Origin: Kitasatospora cineracea
Lineage (GTDB): Bacteria; Actinomycetota; Actinomycetes; Streptomycetales; Streptomycetaceae
DNA length: 64,000 nt
Assembly: GCF_003751605.1 (NCBI RefSeq)
Contig: NZ_RJVJ01000001.1
Span: 682,001-746,000 of the forward strand
Direction of reading: 5' to 3'
The position numbers and the translations under genes were made by a program. The notes below the pieces were generated by a model. It was given only the letters and a program-made list of their open reading frames with translations, was not told the origin of the DNA and made no database searches. Below are positions 48,721 through 56,273 of this stretch, one piece after another (the first letter of the stretch is position 1; every line of letters begins with the position of its first letter).

Positions 48721-48912
48721 ATGTCCCGCCCGATCCGCCTGCGCAACGTGTTCCGCATCGGCCCCGTCCAGGTCGGCACCTACTTCGACAACCGCGGCCG
48801 CGAGAAGCACACCGCCGCCTGCACCGCCCCGCGCTGCGGCTTCTCCGCCGACTACGACTCCCGCGCCGCCGCCGAGATCGCCGCCCGCACCCACCGCTGC
48901 ACCATCCGCTGA
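48721..48912 (+). CDS. Mobile element transfer protein (SpdA-like, zinc-binding)
   Basis: 63 aa: MSRPIRLRNVFRIGPVQVGT, with CTAPRCGFSADYDS and a C-terminal His/Cys pair (THRC). The pattern is that of the small mobile element transfer proteins found after DUF2637 genes. GAAGG lies upstream of ATG 48721. Role in intramycelial spread is by analogy. Confidence 0.8.
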   Translation: MSRPIRLRNVFRIGPVQVGTYFDNRGREKHTAACTAPRCGFSADYDSRAAAEIAARTHRCTIR

Positions 48913-48925
48913 CAGGAGACCCGCC

Positions 48926-49114
48926 ATGAACGTCACCCTTCCCCTGGTCGTCGTCCTCGGCGCCGGCGTGTGGACCGCCGTCAAGCTCCTCGGCATCCGC
49001 CTGTGGGTCGCCGCCCTCATCGCCCTCTTCGGCTTCTACCTGGCCGGGACCTTCCTCGCCCCGGTGATCGACCAGACCACCCGCTCCGGCGTCAACGCCG
49101 TCACCCAGAAGTGA
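48926..49114 (+). CDS. Small membrane protein (Spd-like)
   Basis: 62 aa with two hydrophobic segments (VTLPLVVVLGAGVWTAVKLL and RLWVAALIALFGFYLAGTFL) and a short polar tail. ACAGGAG precedes ATG 48926. Such proteins follow the transfer protein in Streptomyces spd operons. No catalytic feature. Confidence 0.78.
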   Translation: MNVTLPLVVVLGAGVWTAVKLLGIRLWVAALIALFGFYLAGTFLAPVIDQTTRSGVNAVTQK

Positions 49115-49128
49115 CAGGAGGCTCCACC

Positions 49129-49665
49129 ATGCCCACCACCGTTTTCACCCCCGGCCCGCTGGTCCTCACCCCGGACGCCTCCGGCCTGATCGCCGAGATC
49201 GAGGCGTACCTGGCCACCTTCCCCGCCCCGGCCCGGGTCCTCGCCCCGTACGTCTGCCCGCTCGGCAGCGCCGTGCAGCCCTGGAACGCCGGCTTCCCGC
49301 TGCTCCGTCCGACGCTCCTCGACCGGATCGCCCACCGCCCGGCCCGGCCGACCCCGGTGACCGTCGCCGATCACCTGCGGCTGACCTCTCGCTACCTCAA
49401 CGCGTTCGGCTGGGTGCAGGGCGCCCTGTGGGACTCCGCCGGCCGGGTCTGCCTCCTGGGTGCACAGGCCGCTGTCCTGGCCCACGGTTACGGCACCCCG
49501 ACCACCGTCCACCGCGCCCGCCACCAGGTGATGGAAGTCCTGCACGCCACCGGACGGCCCGTCGCCTCCCCGGACGTGTTCAACGACGCCCGGACGACCC
49601 GTCAGGCGGACGTGCACCACCTGCTCGACCGGGCCAGCGCCCGCGCCCTGTCCCTCGGTATCTGA
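49129..49665 (+). CDS. DUF6197-like protein in AICE
   Basis: 178 aa. The core HLRLTSRYLNAFGWVQGALW and VCLLGAQAAVLAHGYG resemble DUF6197 (RLxxxGWxxGxL...CLLGA pattern). The C-terminal half is helical and ends DVHHLLDRASARALSLGI. AGGAGG lies 7 bases before ATG 49129. Function unknown; the family is common on actinobacterial mobile elements. Confidence 0.65.
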   Translation: MPTTVFTPGPLVLTPDASGLIAEIEAYLATFPAPARVLAPYVCPLGSAVQPWNAGFPLLRPTLLDRIAHRPARPTPVTVADHLRLTSRYLNAFGWVQGALWDSAGRVCLLGAQAAVLAHGYGTPTTVHRARHQVMEVLHATGRPVASPDVFNDARTTRQADVHHLLDRASARALSLGI

Positions 49666-49769
49666 GCGGCTTCCGGGGCGGTCACAAGCCGCCAAGCATC
49701 GCACCGCCCCGGAAGCCGACGCCCTTCCAACCCGCAGCCCAAGACCACGACCAGAAGGAGAGCTTCATC

Positions 49770-49961
49770 ATGCCCCAGCACAGCCACGCCCCGGCCCGCC
49801 TCTGCGGCAACTGCTCCGGCTTCGCCAGTGTCGCCATCGCCACCGGCCTGCGCCGGCCCGACGGCTCCCGCGACACCGCCCCGGTCACCTGCCCGACCTG
49901 CCAGGGCACCGGCACGGTCTCGACCCCGGACCGACGCGCCCTCACCACTACCCGGCGCTGA
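49770..49961 (+). CDS. Small zinc-finger protein
   Basis: 63 aa with CGNCSG near the N-terminus and CPTCQGTG in the second half, a DnaJ-like pair similar to that of the 57-aa gene at 47763. GAAGGAG lies 9 bases before ATG 49770. The partner genes on both sides are AICE genes. Function unknown. Confidence 0.68.
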   Translation: MPQHSHAPARLCGNCSGFASVAIATGLRRPDGSRDTAPVTCPTCQGTGTVSTPDRRALTTTRR

Positions 49962-49966
49962 TCGCC

Positions 49967-50137
49967 GTGGGCACCCGCTTCGACTGGTCCGACAAGAAGC
50001 ACTGGTCCCCACGCGCCGAACCCTGCGGCATCTGCGAGAAGCCGACCAACCTCCGCTCCGACCGCGGCAAGCCCGCCCACAAGGTCTGCGCGGAGACCTG
50101 GACCGACCAGCACGCCAAGCCTGCCCAGCAGTCCTGA
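49967..50137 (+). CDS. Tiny Cys-containing protein
   Basis: 56 aa from GTG 49967 (VGTRFDWSDKKHWSPRAEPC), with CGIC and a later Cys (KVCAETW) that may bind zinc. It follows the previous gene by 5 bases, so its start is probably coupled. No family is recognised. Third-position GC content supports coding. Confidence 0.55.
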   Translation: MGTRFDWSDKKHWSPRAEPCGICEKPTNLRSDRGKPAHKVCAETWTDQHAKPAQQS

Positions 50138-50200
50138 CCGCACGGCCCGGAGCCATCCAGCCCCCCGGCTCCGGGCCGTGCCGCACCGGAGGTGATCCAC

Positions 50201-51553
50201 ATGACCGCCACAGCACCGCCGCCGATCGCCGACCTGACCGCCTTAGCCTCCCTCGGCACCATGCCCGCCCTGATGCGGCAGCTCGCCGGGCTCGGGGGTT
50301 GCGGACGGCCCATCCGCCTCGACGGCCACCGGACCGAAGTCCACACCGGTACCGGCGAGATCCTGCACCACCTCGACTCGGCCGCCCTCGCCGCCGGCCA
50401 CCTGCTCGTGCGCTGCAACAACCGCCGCACCACTCGCTGCCCCGCCTGCGCGGAGACCTACCGGCGCGACACCTATCACCTGATCACCGCCGGGCTCACC
50501 GGCGGCAAGGGCACCCCGACCACGGTCACCGCGCACCCCCGCGTCTTCGCCACCTTCACCGCCCCGGGCTTCGGCGCCGTCCACAACCGGCCCTCCACCG
50601 GCCGGTGCCGCTGCGGAGCCCAGCACCCGGACAGCGCAGTCGAGTTGGGCACCCCGATCAACCCGGACACCTACGACTACCGGTCCGCCGTGCTCTGGAA
50701 CGCGCACGCCGGGAAGATTTGGGCCCGGTTCTCGATCTACCTGCGCCGCGAAGTCGCCAAGCGCGCGGGCCTCTCCCAACGGGAGTTTCGCGAGTACGCC
50801 CGGATCTCCTTCGCCAAGGTCGCCGAGTACCAGAAGCGCGGTGCCGTCCACTTCCACGCCGTGATCCGCCTCGACGGCCCCGAAGGCGGCGCCACCCCTC
50901 CCCCGGCCTGGGCCACCCCCGATCTCCTGGCCGATGCGATCCGAGCCGCCGCCGGCGCCGCCGAGATCCCCGGGCCCGTCCTCGACGGCACGGCCCACAC
51001 CTTCGCCTTCGGCAAACAGCTCGACATTCGCACCATCAAGTCCGCCGACTTCGCTGCCGGCTCGGCCCTCACCGAACGCGCCGTGGCGGCCTACATCGCC
51101 AAGTACGCGACCAAGGGCGCCGAGAGCGCCACCGGCACCCTGGACCGGCCCGTCAAGCTCCTCGCCGAACTCGCGCACCTGGACATCTCCGAGCACGCCC
51201 GCCGCCTGATCCGCACCTGCTGGACTCTCGGCGCCCGACCTGAATTGGAAGACCTCCGCCTCCGGGCCTGGGCCCACATGCTTGGCTTCCGGGGCCACTT
51301 CTCCACCAAGACGCGCCGCTACTCCACCACCCTCGGCGCCCTCCGCGAAGCCCGCGCCGCCTGGCGCCGTGCCGAAGCCTTCGGCGCCGAAATGCCCGCG
51401 CCCACGGGAACCGCGGCTCCGGCCGACGAGCCGACCACCCTCGTCCTCGCCCACTGGACCTTCGCCGGCGTCGGGCTCACCCCCGGCGAACGCTGGCTCG
51501 CCGAAGCGCTCACCCCCGCACCCGGAACGGAAGGAGAACCCACCCGTGGCTGA
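50201..51553 (+). CDS. RepSA-like replication initiator
   Basis: A 450-aa protein of the pSAM2 RepSA family, which starts rolling-circle replication of the excised element. Visible features are the Cys pair region CNNRRTTRCPACAETYRRDT, the HUH-type motif VHFHAVIRLDG with its His pair, and KYATKGAES near the C-terminal third. ATG 50201 has GGAGG 8 bases upstream; the GTG at 50192 lies inside that site. It overlaps the excisionase gene by 8 bases, as in pSAM2-type elements where rep-xis-int form an operon. Confidence 0.88.
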   Translation: MTATAPPPIADLTALASLGTMPALMRQLAGLGGCGRPIRLDGHRTEVHTGTGEILHHLDSAALAAGHLLVRCNNRRTTRCPACAETYRRDTYHLITAGLTGGKGTPTTVTAHPRVFATFTAPGFGAVHNRPSTGRCRCGAQHPDSAVELGTPINPDTYDYRSAVLWNAHAGKIWARFSIYLRREVAKRAGLSQREFREYARISFAKVAEYQKRGAVHFHAVIRLDGPEGGATPPPAWATPDLLADAIRAAAGAAEIPGPVLDGTAHTFAFGKQLDIRTIKSADFAAGSALTERAVAAYIAKYATKGAESATGTLDRPVKLLAELAHLDISEHARRLIRTCWTLGARPELEDLRLRAWAHMLGFRGHFSTKTRRYSTTLGALREARAAWRRAEAFGAEMPAPTGTAAPADEPTTLVLAHWTFAGVGLTPGERWLAEALTPAPGTEGEPTRG

Positions 51554-51770
51554 ACAGCTCCTCACGGTCGAGAAGGTCGCCCGGCTGCTCGGGACCTGGG
51601 AGACCAGCGGCGAGCGGTTCCCCCGCCGCCTCATCGCCGAACGGCGCATCGCGTTCGTCAAGATCGGCCGCCACGTCCGCATCCCTGAGTCCGCCGTGAC
51701 CGCCTACATCGCCGCGCGCACCGTCCAGCCGATCACCGCCCGCCGCGCCGGCCAGAGGCGGGCCGCCTGA
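51546..51770 (+). CDS. xis: Excisionase (MerR-like HTH)
   Basis: 74 aa: MAEQLLTVEKVARLLGTWET, RLIAERRIAFVKIGRHVRIP, SAVTAYIAA, the excisionase/AlpA-type winged HTH. GTG 51546 lies within the rep gene and the stop overlaps the int ATG by one base (TGATG). It directs excision with the integrase. Confidence 0.88.
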   Translation: MAEQLLTVEKVARLLGTWETSGERFPRRLIAERRIAFVKIGRHVRIPESAVTAYIAARTVQPITARRAGQRRAA

Positions 51771-52936
51771 TGGCCAACAGCAAGAACAACCGGCGCCGCT
51801 TCGGCTCGGTCCGCCGGCTGCCCTCCGGGCGCTGGCAGATCCGCTACCCGGACCCGGTCACCGGGCAGCTCCGCCCGGGCGAGAAGACGTACGACACCAA
51901 GACCGACGCCGAGGTCGCGCTGTCCGTACTTGAGGCGGCCATCGTGGAGGACCGCTGGACCGATCCGGACGCCGGGAAGGTGAACTTCGGCGAGTACGCG
52001 GCCCGGTGGCTCAAGGAACGGAAGCTGGAGGAGACCACGCGGGAGCGGTATGAGACGGTGTTCCGACTGCACATCGTGCCCGTCCTCGGACCGAAGTTCC
52101 TCGTACAGATCACTTCGGCACGGGTGCGGTCCTGGCGAACCGGACTCCTGGAGTCGGGAGTCGGGGAACCGAGCGTGGTCAAGGCGTACCAGATGCTGCG
52201 GGCCATCATGAACACCGCCGTGGATGACGAACTGATCAAGCGCAACCCGTGCCGGATCAAGGGCGCCGACACCTACGACGTTCCCGAACGGCCGGTCCTG
52301 TCCGTCCCCGAGGTGTTCGCCGTGGCTGACGCCATCGCACCCCGGTGGCGCGCGCTGGTCCTGGTCACCGCCTTCACCACGCTGCGGTTCGGCGAGTTGG
52401 CCGCTCTCCGCCGGCGGGACGTCGACCTGGACGCGCGGCTCCTCCTGGTCCGCCGGAACCAGGCAGAGCTGTACAGCGGGAAGCTCTACGACAAGGCGCC
52501 CAAGAGCCGCGCCGGATTCCGCCCGGTCGCCTTCCCGGCCTCGATCGTGGACACCCTCCGCCACCACCTGGAGCACTTCGCGGGCCAGGGTCCGAACGGC
52601 CACCTGTTCATCGGGCCGCGCGGAGGCCGGCTGCGCCGGAGCAACTTCCGGGACGACTGGAGCGCCGCGAAGGCGAAGGCGAAGGTCTCGGCGGACGTGC
52701 ACTTCCACGATCTGCGCCACACCGGGAACACCCTCGCCTCGCAGAGCGGTGCCAGCACGAAGGAACTCATGACCCGGATGGGACACAGCACCGCGCGGGC
52801 CGCCCTGATCTACCAGCACATGACCAGCGACCGCGACCGTGCCATCGCCGACAGGATGGGCGAGATGGTCCGACAGGAGCTTGAGAAGCAGGACCCGCCT
52901 GAGCAATCTGGCACGGGCGTGGCACAGGACGACTGA
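51770..52936 (+). CDS. int: Tyrosine integrase of the AICE
   Basis: A 388-aa site-specific recombinase. The AP2-like arm-binding region is at 1-60, the SAM-like core-binding domain at about 70-165, and the catalytic domain follows. Catalytic residues are Arg in TTLRFGELAAL, His-x-x-Arg in HDLRHTGNTLA, His in GHSTARAAL and the Tyr nucleophile in ALIYQH. It should recombine the 47-bp att sites at the tRNA-Arg gene, 70 bases downstream of its stop. Confidence 0.93.
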   Translation: MANSKNNRRRFGSVRRLPSGRWQIRYPDPVTGQLRPGEKTYDTKTDAEVALSVLEAAIVEDRWTDPDAGKVNFGEYAARWLKERKLEETTRERYETVFRLHIVPVLGPKFLVQITSARVRSWRTGLLESGVGEPSVVKAYQMLRAIMNTAVDDELIKRNPCRIKGADTYDVPERPVLSVPEVFAVADAIAPRWRALVLVTAFTTLRFGELAALRRRDVDLDARLLLVRRNQAELYSGKLYDKAPKSRAGFRPVAFPASIVDTLRHHLEHFAGQGPNGHLFIGPRGGRLRRSNFRDDWSAAKAKAKVSADVHFHDLRHTGNTLASQSGASTKELMTRMGHSTARAALIYQHMTSDRDRAIADRMGEMVRQELEKQDPPEQSGTGVAQDD

Positions 52937-52951
52937 GCGCCCCGAACGACG

Positions 52952-52992
52952 AAGGCCCCGGCCGGAGGATGAACCTCTCCGACCGGGGCCTT
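52952..52992 (+). terminator. Hairpin terminator after int
   Basis: AAGGCCCCGG pairs with CCGGGGCCTT across a 21-base loop, between int and attR. Confidence 0.75.
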
Positions 52993-53005
52993 CCCCGTTG
53001 GTCAC

Positions 53006-53052
53006 GCTCGTGCCCCAGACAGGAATCGAACCTGCGACACCGGCTTTAGGAG
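53006..53052. repeat. attR: 47-bp direct repeat in tRNA-Arg
   Basis: Identical to attL (42855-42901). It spans the 3' half of the intact tRNA gene from the anticodon loop outwards. The identity ends at the base after TTTAGGAG. Confidence 0.9.
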
Positions 53053-53083
53053 AGCCGTGCTCTATCCCCTGAGCTACTGAGGC
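53011..53083 (-). tRNA. tRNA-Arg (anticodon CCT)
   Basis: A 73-base cloverleaf read on the minus strand: 5' GCCTCAG pairs with 3' CTGGGGC (one G-U pair), D-arm GCTC/GAGC, anticodon stem CGGCT/AGCCG with loop CTCCTAA giving anticodon CCT, and the T-arm with GGTTCGATTCC. CCA is not encoded. The 3' half is restored by the integrated element. It decodes AGG codons. tRNA 3' ends are the usual AICE targets. Confidence 0.95.
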
Positions 53084-53368
53084 GGGGCTGTCGGAAGTGC
53101 TGCCGGAGATCGGGTGGACATCTCCGGCGACCGGGCGACAGGGCCCACGACAGCCTAGCGGATGCAGGCCGGTGCTCCACCTGTGTTCCTCGGGCGGGGT
53201 GCCGGGCGGGTGTTCCGGGGGCGGCGGTACACGGTTGATACACGGCTGCGCGGTGGTGGAAGCGCCGTGCCGACCGGACGGAAGCGGTGGTCGCGGAGTC
53301 TGTGGGCACACCCGGTGGCCGTCGGCGGCGCCGGGGTCCGTGTCGCTCTGCTCCGGGAGGCAGTTGCC

Positions 53369-54415
53369 GTGTCCGTTCACCAGAAATCCGAACTCGAGGT
53401 CGGGGCCGGCCGGGGGCGGGTGTCCCGGCGCGGGGTGGTGGGGGTGGTGGGGGCGCTGCTGGCCGTGGGGGTCGGCGGCGGGGTGGTGTCGGTCCTTCCG
53501 GGCGGAGGGCCGGGGCCGGAGGCGGTGGGGCGGGGCGGAGTGGTGCCGGGGCTCCGGTTGTCCGATGCCGCGGCCGGGCTGGATCTGCCGTGGCCGGTCG
53601 AGGGGCAGACGGCGGTGGCGGTCGCTGGTGCGGGGGTGCTGGGGCTGCGGGGGGCGCAGCAGCCGGTGCCGATCGCCAGTGTCACGAAGGTGATGACCGC
53701 GCGCGTCGTGCTCCGGGACCATCCGCTCGCGGAGGGCGAGGACGGTCCGATGATCGCGGTGGACGAGCAGGCTGCGGCGGAGGCCGCCTCGCCGGGTGAG
53801 TCGACGGCTCCGGTCCGGGCGGGGCAGCGGCTCTCCCTGCGCAAGCTGCTGGAGGTGATGCTGCTGCCGTCCGCGAACAACGTGGCCCGGCTGCTGGCCC
53901 GTTGGGACGCGGGCAGTCAGGAGGCGTTCGTGGCGCGGATGAACGCGGAGGCGGCCCGGTTGGGGATGACGGGCACGACGTACACCGGGGCGAGCGGGGT
54001 CGAGGAGAGCACCGTGTCCACGGCCGTCGACCAGTTGGTGCTGGCCCGCGAGGCGATGAAGGACCCGGTGCTGCGGGCCACCGTGGCGCTGCGCAGCACC
54101 ACGCTGCCGGGGCGGGACGAGCCGTTGCGGAACACCAACACGCTGCTCGGCCGGCCCGGGGTGGTCGGGTTGAAGACCGGTTCGGGCACGGCGGCGGGCG
54201 GCAACCTGATGTGGGCCATGGAGGTACCGGACGGCAAGGGCGGGCAGGGGCGCCGGCTGGTCTACGGGGTGGTGCTCGGCCAGCACGCCCGCACCACCCC
54301 GGCCGAGGGGCTGCGGGCCGTGCTGGAGAGCAGCGGGCAGTTCGTCGAGGCGTTGCAGCAGAAGCTGCCGGGTGTGCTGGCCGCGCTCGCCAGTGAGCAG
54401 CGGGAGTGGGCGTGA
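53369..54415 (+). CDS. D-alanyl-D-alanine carboxypeptidase (PBP5/DacA type)
   Basis: A 348-aa serine D,D-peptidase. The catalytic set is complete: SVTK (SxxK, nucleophile Ser), PSANN (SxN) and LKTGSG (KTG). One hydrophobic helix near residues 20-40 acts as a signal anchor. GTG 53369 has GGGAGG 8 bases upstream and begins MSVHQKSELEV. The longer frame upstream runs towards the tRNA and is not conserved in character. It trims the terminal D-Ala of peptidoglycan stem peptides outside the cell. GTGA overlap with the next gene suggests an operon. Confidence 0.88.
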   Translation: MSVHQKSELEVGAGRGRVSRRGVVGVVGALLAVGVGGGVVSVLPGGGPGPEAVGRGGVVPGLRLSDAAAGLDLPWPVEGQTAVAVAGAGVLGLRGAQQPVPIASVTKVMTARVVLRDHPLAEGEDGPMIAVDEQAAAEAASPGESTAPVRAGQRLSLRKLLEVMLLPSANNVARLLARWDAGSQEAFVARMNAEAARLGMTGTTYTGASGVEESTVSTAVDQLVLAREAMKDPVLRATVALRSTTLPGRDEPLRNTNTLLGRPGVVGLKTGSGTAAGGNLMWAMEVPDGKGGQGRRLVYGVVLGQHARTTPAEGLRAVLESSGQFVEALQQKLPGVLAALASEQREWA

Positions 54416-54507
54416 GCGGCGTGGGCGCGGCCGGGAGGACGGGACGGGCGGGGGTGGGCGTGAGCAGCGTGGGCGCGGCCGGGAGGACGGGACGGGCGGG
54501 GGTGGTG
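54412..54507 (+). repeat. 48-base tandem duplication at a start codon
   Basis: Two adjacent copies (54412-54459, 54460-54507), nearly identical, each starting GTGAGC and encoding SGVGAAGRTGRAGVG or its near-copy. The frame is kept. Confidence 0.85.
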
Positions 54508-55392
54508 GCCGCCCTGGGGTGGGCCGGGTTGATGGCGGGGCACGCGCTGGTGCCGAACGGGATCTGGCGGCTCGGGAGCCTGTGGGAGACGGTGCTGCCG
54601 TGGTCGGGGGCGGGGGTCGTGCTGCTGCTGGTCGTCGCGGTGGTGCGGCGGTCGGTTCCGGCGGTGGTCGCGGTGCTGGCTCCGGCGCTGGTCTGGACGG
54701 TGCTCTTCGCCCCGGCGCTGGTCGACAAACGGGCGGGGGGCGGGAACCTCACGGTGGTCAGCCAGAACGTGAACGAGGAGAACCCCGATCCGGGGCGGAC
54801 GGCCCGGGCGCTGGCCGCTTCGGGGGCCGACGTGCTGGCGGTGGAGGAGCTGGCGAGCCGGGCGCAGGAGGTGTTCCGGCGCGAGCTGGCCGCGGCCTAC
54901 CCGTACGCGGAGGTGCGCGGCGGGGTCGGGCTGTGGAGCAGGTACCCGCTGGAGGAGGTGGAGCCGGTGGAGATCATGCCCTGGACCCGGGCCCTGCGGG
55001 CGACCGTGCGGACTCCGCAGGGGCCGGTGGCGGTGTACGCGGCGCACCTCGCCTCGGTCCGGGTGCAGCCGGCGGCCGGGTTCACCACGGCGCGGCGCGA
55101 CGAGGCGGCGGCCCGGCTGGCGGGGGCGGTCCGGGCCGAGCGGCTGCCGCGGGTGGTCGTCCTGGGGGACTTCAACGGCTCGGTCGGCGACTCCGCGCTG
55201 GGCGTGCTCACCGGGCCGTTGCGCTCGGCGCAGGAGGAGGCCGGGGACGGTTTCGGCTTCACCTGGCCGGCGTCGTTCCCGGTGGTCCGGATCGACCAGG
55301 TCCTGGTGCGGGGCGTCGCGCCGCGCGCGGCGTGGACCCTGCCCGGCACCGGCAGCGACCACCTGCCGGTCGCCGCGGCGCTGCGGCTGTGA
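54412..55392 (+). CDS. Endonuclease/exonuclease/phosphatase-family membrane protein
   Basis: A 326-aa protein. Three hydrophobic segments fill about residues 30-100, then an EEP catalytic domain: VVSQNVNEENPDPGRTARAL, VLAVEELAS (Glu), VYAAHLASVR (His), VVLGDFNGSVGDS (Asp-x-Asn) and SDHLPVAAAL (Asp-His). Enzymes of this family hydrolyse phosphodiesters; with a membrane anchor the substrate is probably extracellular. GTG 54412 overlaps the stop of the carboxypeptidase gene. A 48-base tandem duplication makes a second in-frame GTG at 54460 with the same context. Confidence 0.82.
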   Translation: MSGVGAAGRTGRAGVGVSSVGAAGRTGRAGVVAALGWAGLMAGHALVPNGIWRLGSLWETVLPWSGAGVVLLLVVAVVRRSVPAVVAVLAPALVWTVLFAPALVDKRAGGGNLTVVSQNVNEENPDPGRTARALAASGADVLAVEELASRAQEVFRRELAAAYPYAEVRGGVGLWSRYPLEEVEPVEIMPWTRALRATVRTPQGPVAVYAAHLASVRVQPAAGFTTARRDEAAARLAGAVRAERLPRVVVLGDFNGSVGDSALGVLTGPLRSAQEEAGDGFGFTWPASFPVVRIDQVLVRGVAPRAAWTLPGTGSDHLPVAAALRL

Positions 55393-55502
55393 GGGCCGCC
55401 GGCGTCCCCGGGGCGCTCCGGGCCGGGGCACCGGGCGGTTACGATCTACCACCGGTGAGCTCGCCGGAGCCCGGGGCCCCGGGCGGAGACACGGGAGAAG
55501 TC

Positions 55503-56270
55503 TTGTCCGCAACCCGGGCGGCCGACACGGTCGGCGTGCTGGTCGTCGAGGACGACGCGGTGATCCGCCGCTCGGTCCAGCTGGCCCTGGAGCGCTACGG
55601 GTACCGGGTCGACGTCACCGGCGACGGGCTGGACGGCCTGGAGGCGTTCCGGGCCGGGGCGCACGACGTGCTGATCCTGGACGTGATGCTGCCGGGCCTG
55701 GACGGCATCGGCCTGTGCCGGCGCATCCGCGAGGAGTCCCTGACCCCGATCCTGATGATGTCCGCCCGCGGCGACGGCCTCGACGTGGTGGCCGGGCTGG
55801 AGGCCGGGGCCGACGACTACGTGGTCAAGCCGGTGGACATCCCGGTGCTCGTCGCCCGGATCCGTTCGCTGCTGCGCCGCGCCACCTTCCACCGCGGGCC
55901 CGCCGGCGGGCCCCCGGCGGACGGGCGGAGCGCGCGGGGCGGGGCGCCGGAGGCCCCGGAGCCCGCGGCCCCGGCCGACCCGGGCCTGCTGGTCTTCGGC
56001 GACCTGACGATCGACCCGCGCGGCCTGGACGTCCGGCTGGCGGGCCGGAGCGTCCCGCTCACGCCCACCGAGCTGCGCCTGCTGCTGGTCTTCGCCGAGG
56101 ATCCCGGCACGGTGCTGGGCCGCTCCGTGCTGCTGCGGAGGGTCTGGGACTACGGGTGGGAGGGCGACACCCGGGTGGTCGACCTGTGCGTGGTGCGGCT
56201 GCGCAAGAAGATCGGCGCCGACCGGATCGAGACCGTCCGGGGTTTCGGCTACAAGCTGGTCCGGGACTGA
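55503..56270 (+). CDS. OmpR-family response regulator
   Basis: A 255-aa regulator. The receiver domain (about 10-130) has the acidic pair VVEDD, the phospho-Asp in VLILDVMLPGLDG and the Lys in DYVVKPVDIP. A Gly/Ala/Pro-rich linker of about 50 residues joins it to a winged-helix trans_reg_C domain (LTPTELRLLLVFAEDPGTVL, RVVDLCVVRLRKKIG, VRGFGYKL). TTG 55503 was chosen because GGAGAAG lies 2-6 bases upstream. It is followed by the histidine kinase gene after 3 bases. The domain make-up is similar to CseB-type regulators, but orthology is unproven. Confidence 0.87.
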   Translation: MSATRAADTVGVLVVEDDAVIRRSVQLALERYGYRVDVTGDGLDGLEAFRAGAHDVLILDVMLPGLDGIGLCRRIREESLTPILMMSARGDGLDVVAGLEAGADDYVVKPVDIPVLVARIRSLLRRATFHRGPAGGPPADGRSARGGAPEAPEPAAPADPGLLVFGDLTIDPRGLDVRLAGRSVPLTPTELRLLLVFAEDPGTVLGRSVLLRRVWDYGWEGDTRVVDLCVVRLRKKIGADRIETVRGFGYKLVRD

Positions 56271-56273
56271 CCG

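Larger units (their letters stand above)
42855..53052. mobile_element. Integrated AICE (pSAM2-type) in tRNA-Arg(CCT)
   Basis: A 10.15-kb element bounded by 47-bp direct repeats that regenerate the tRNA gene at its right end. It holds every module of an actinomycete integrative and conjugative element: integrase and excisionase next to attR, a RepSA-like rolling-circle initiator, an FtsK/TraB-type DNA translocase for double-stranded transfer, Spd-like spread genes, and a divergent regulator operon. All key frames are intact, so it may be functional. The 42902-43040 stretch inside attL has several related GCACCTG/GTACCTG words that could be integrase arm sites (weak). Confidence 0.9.
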
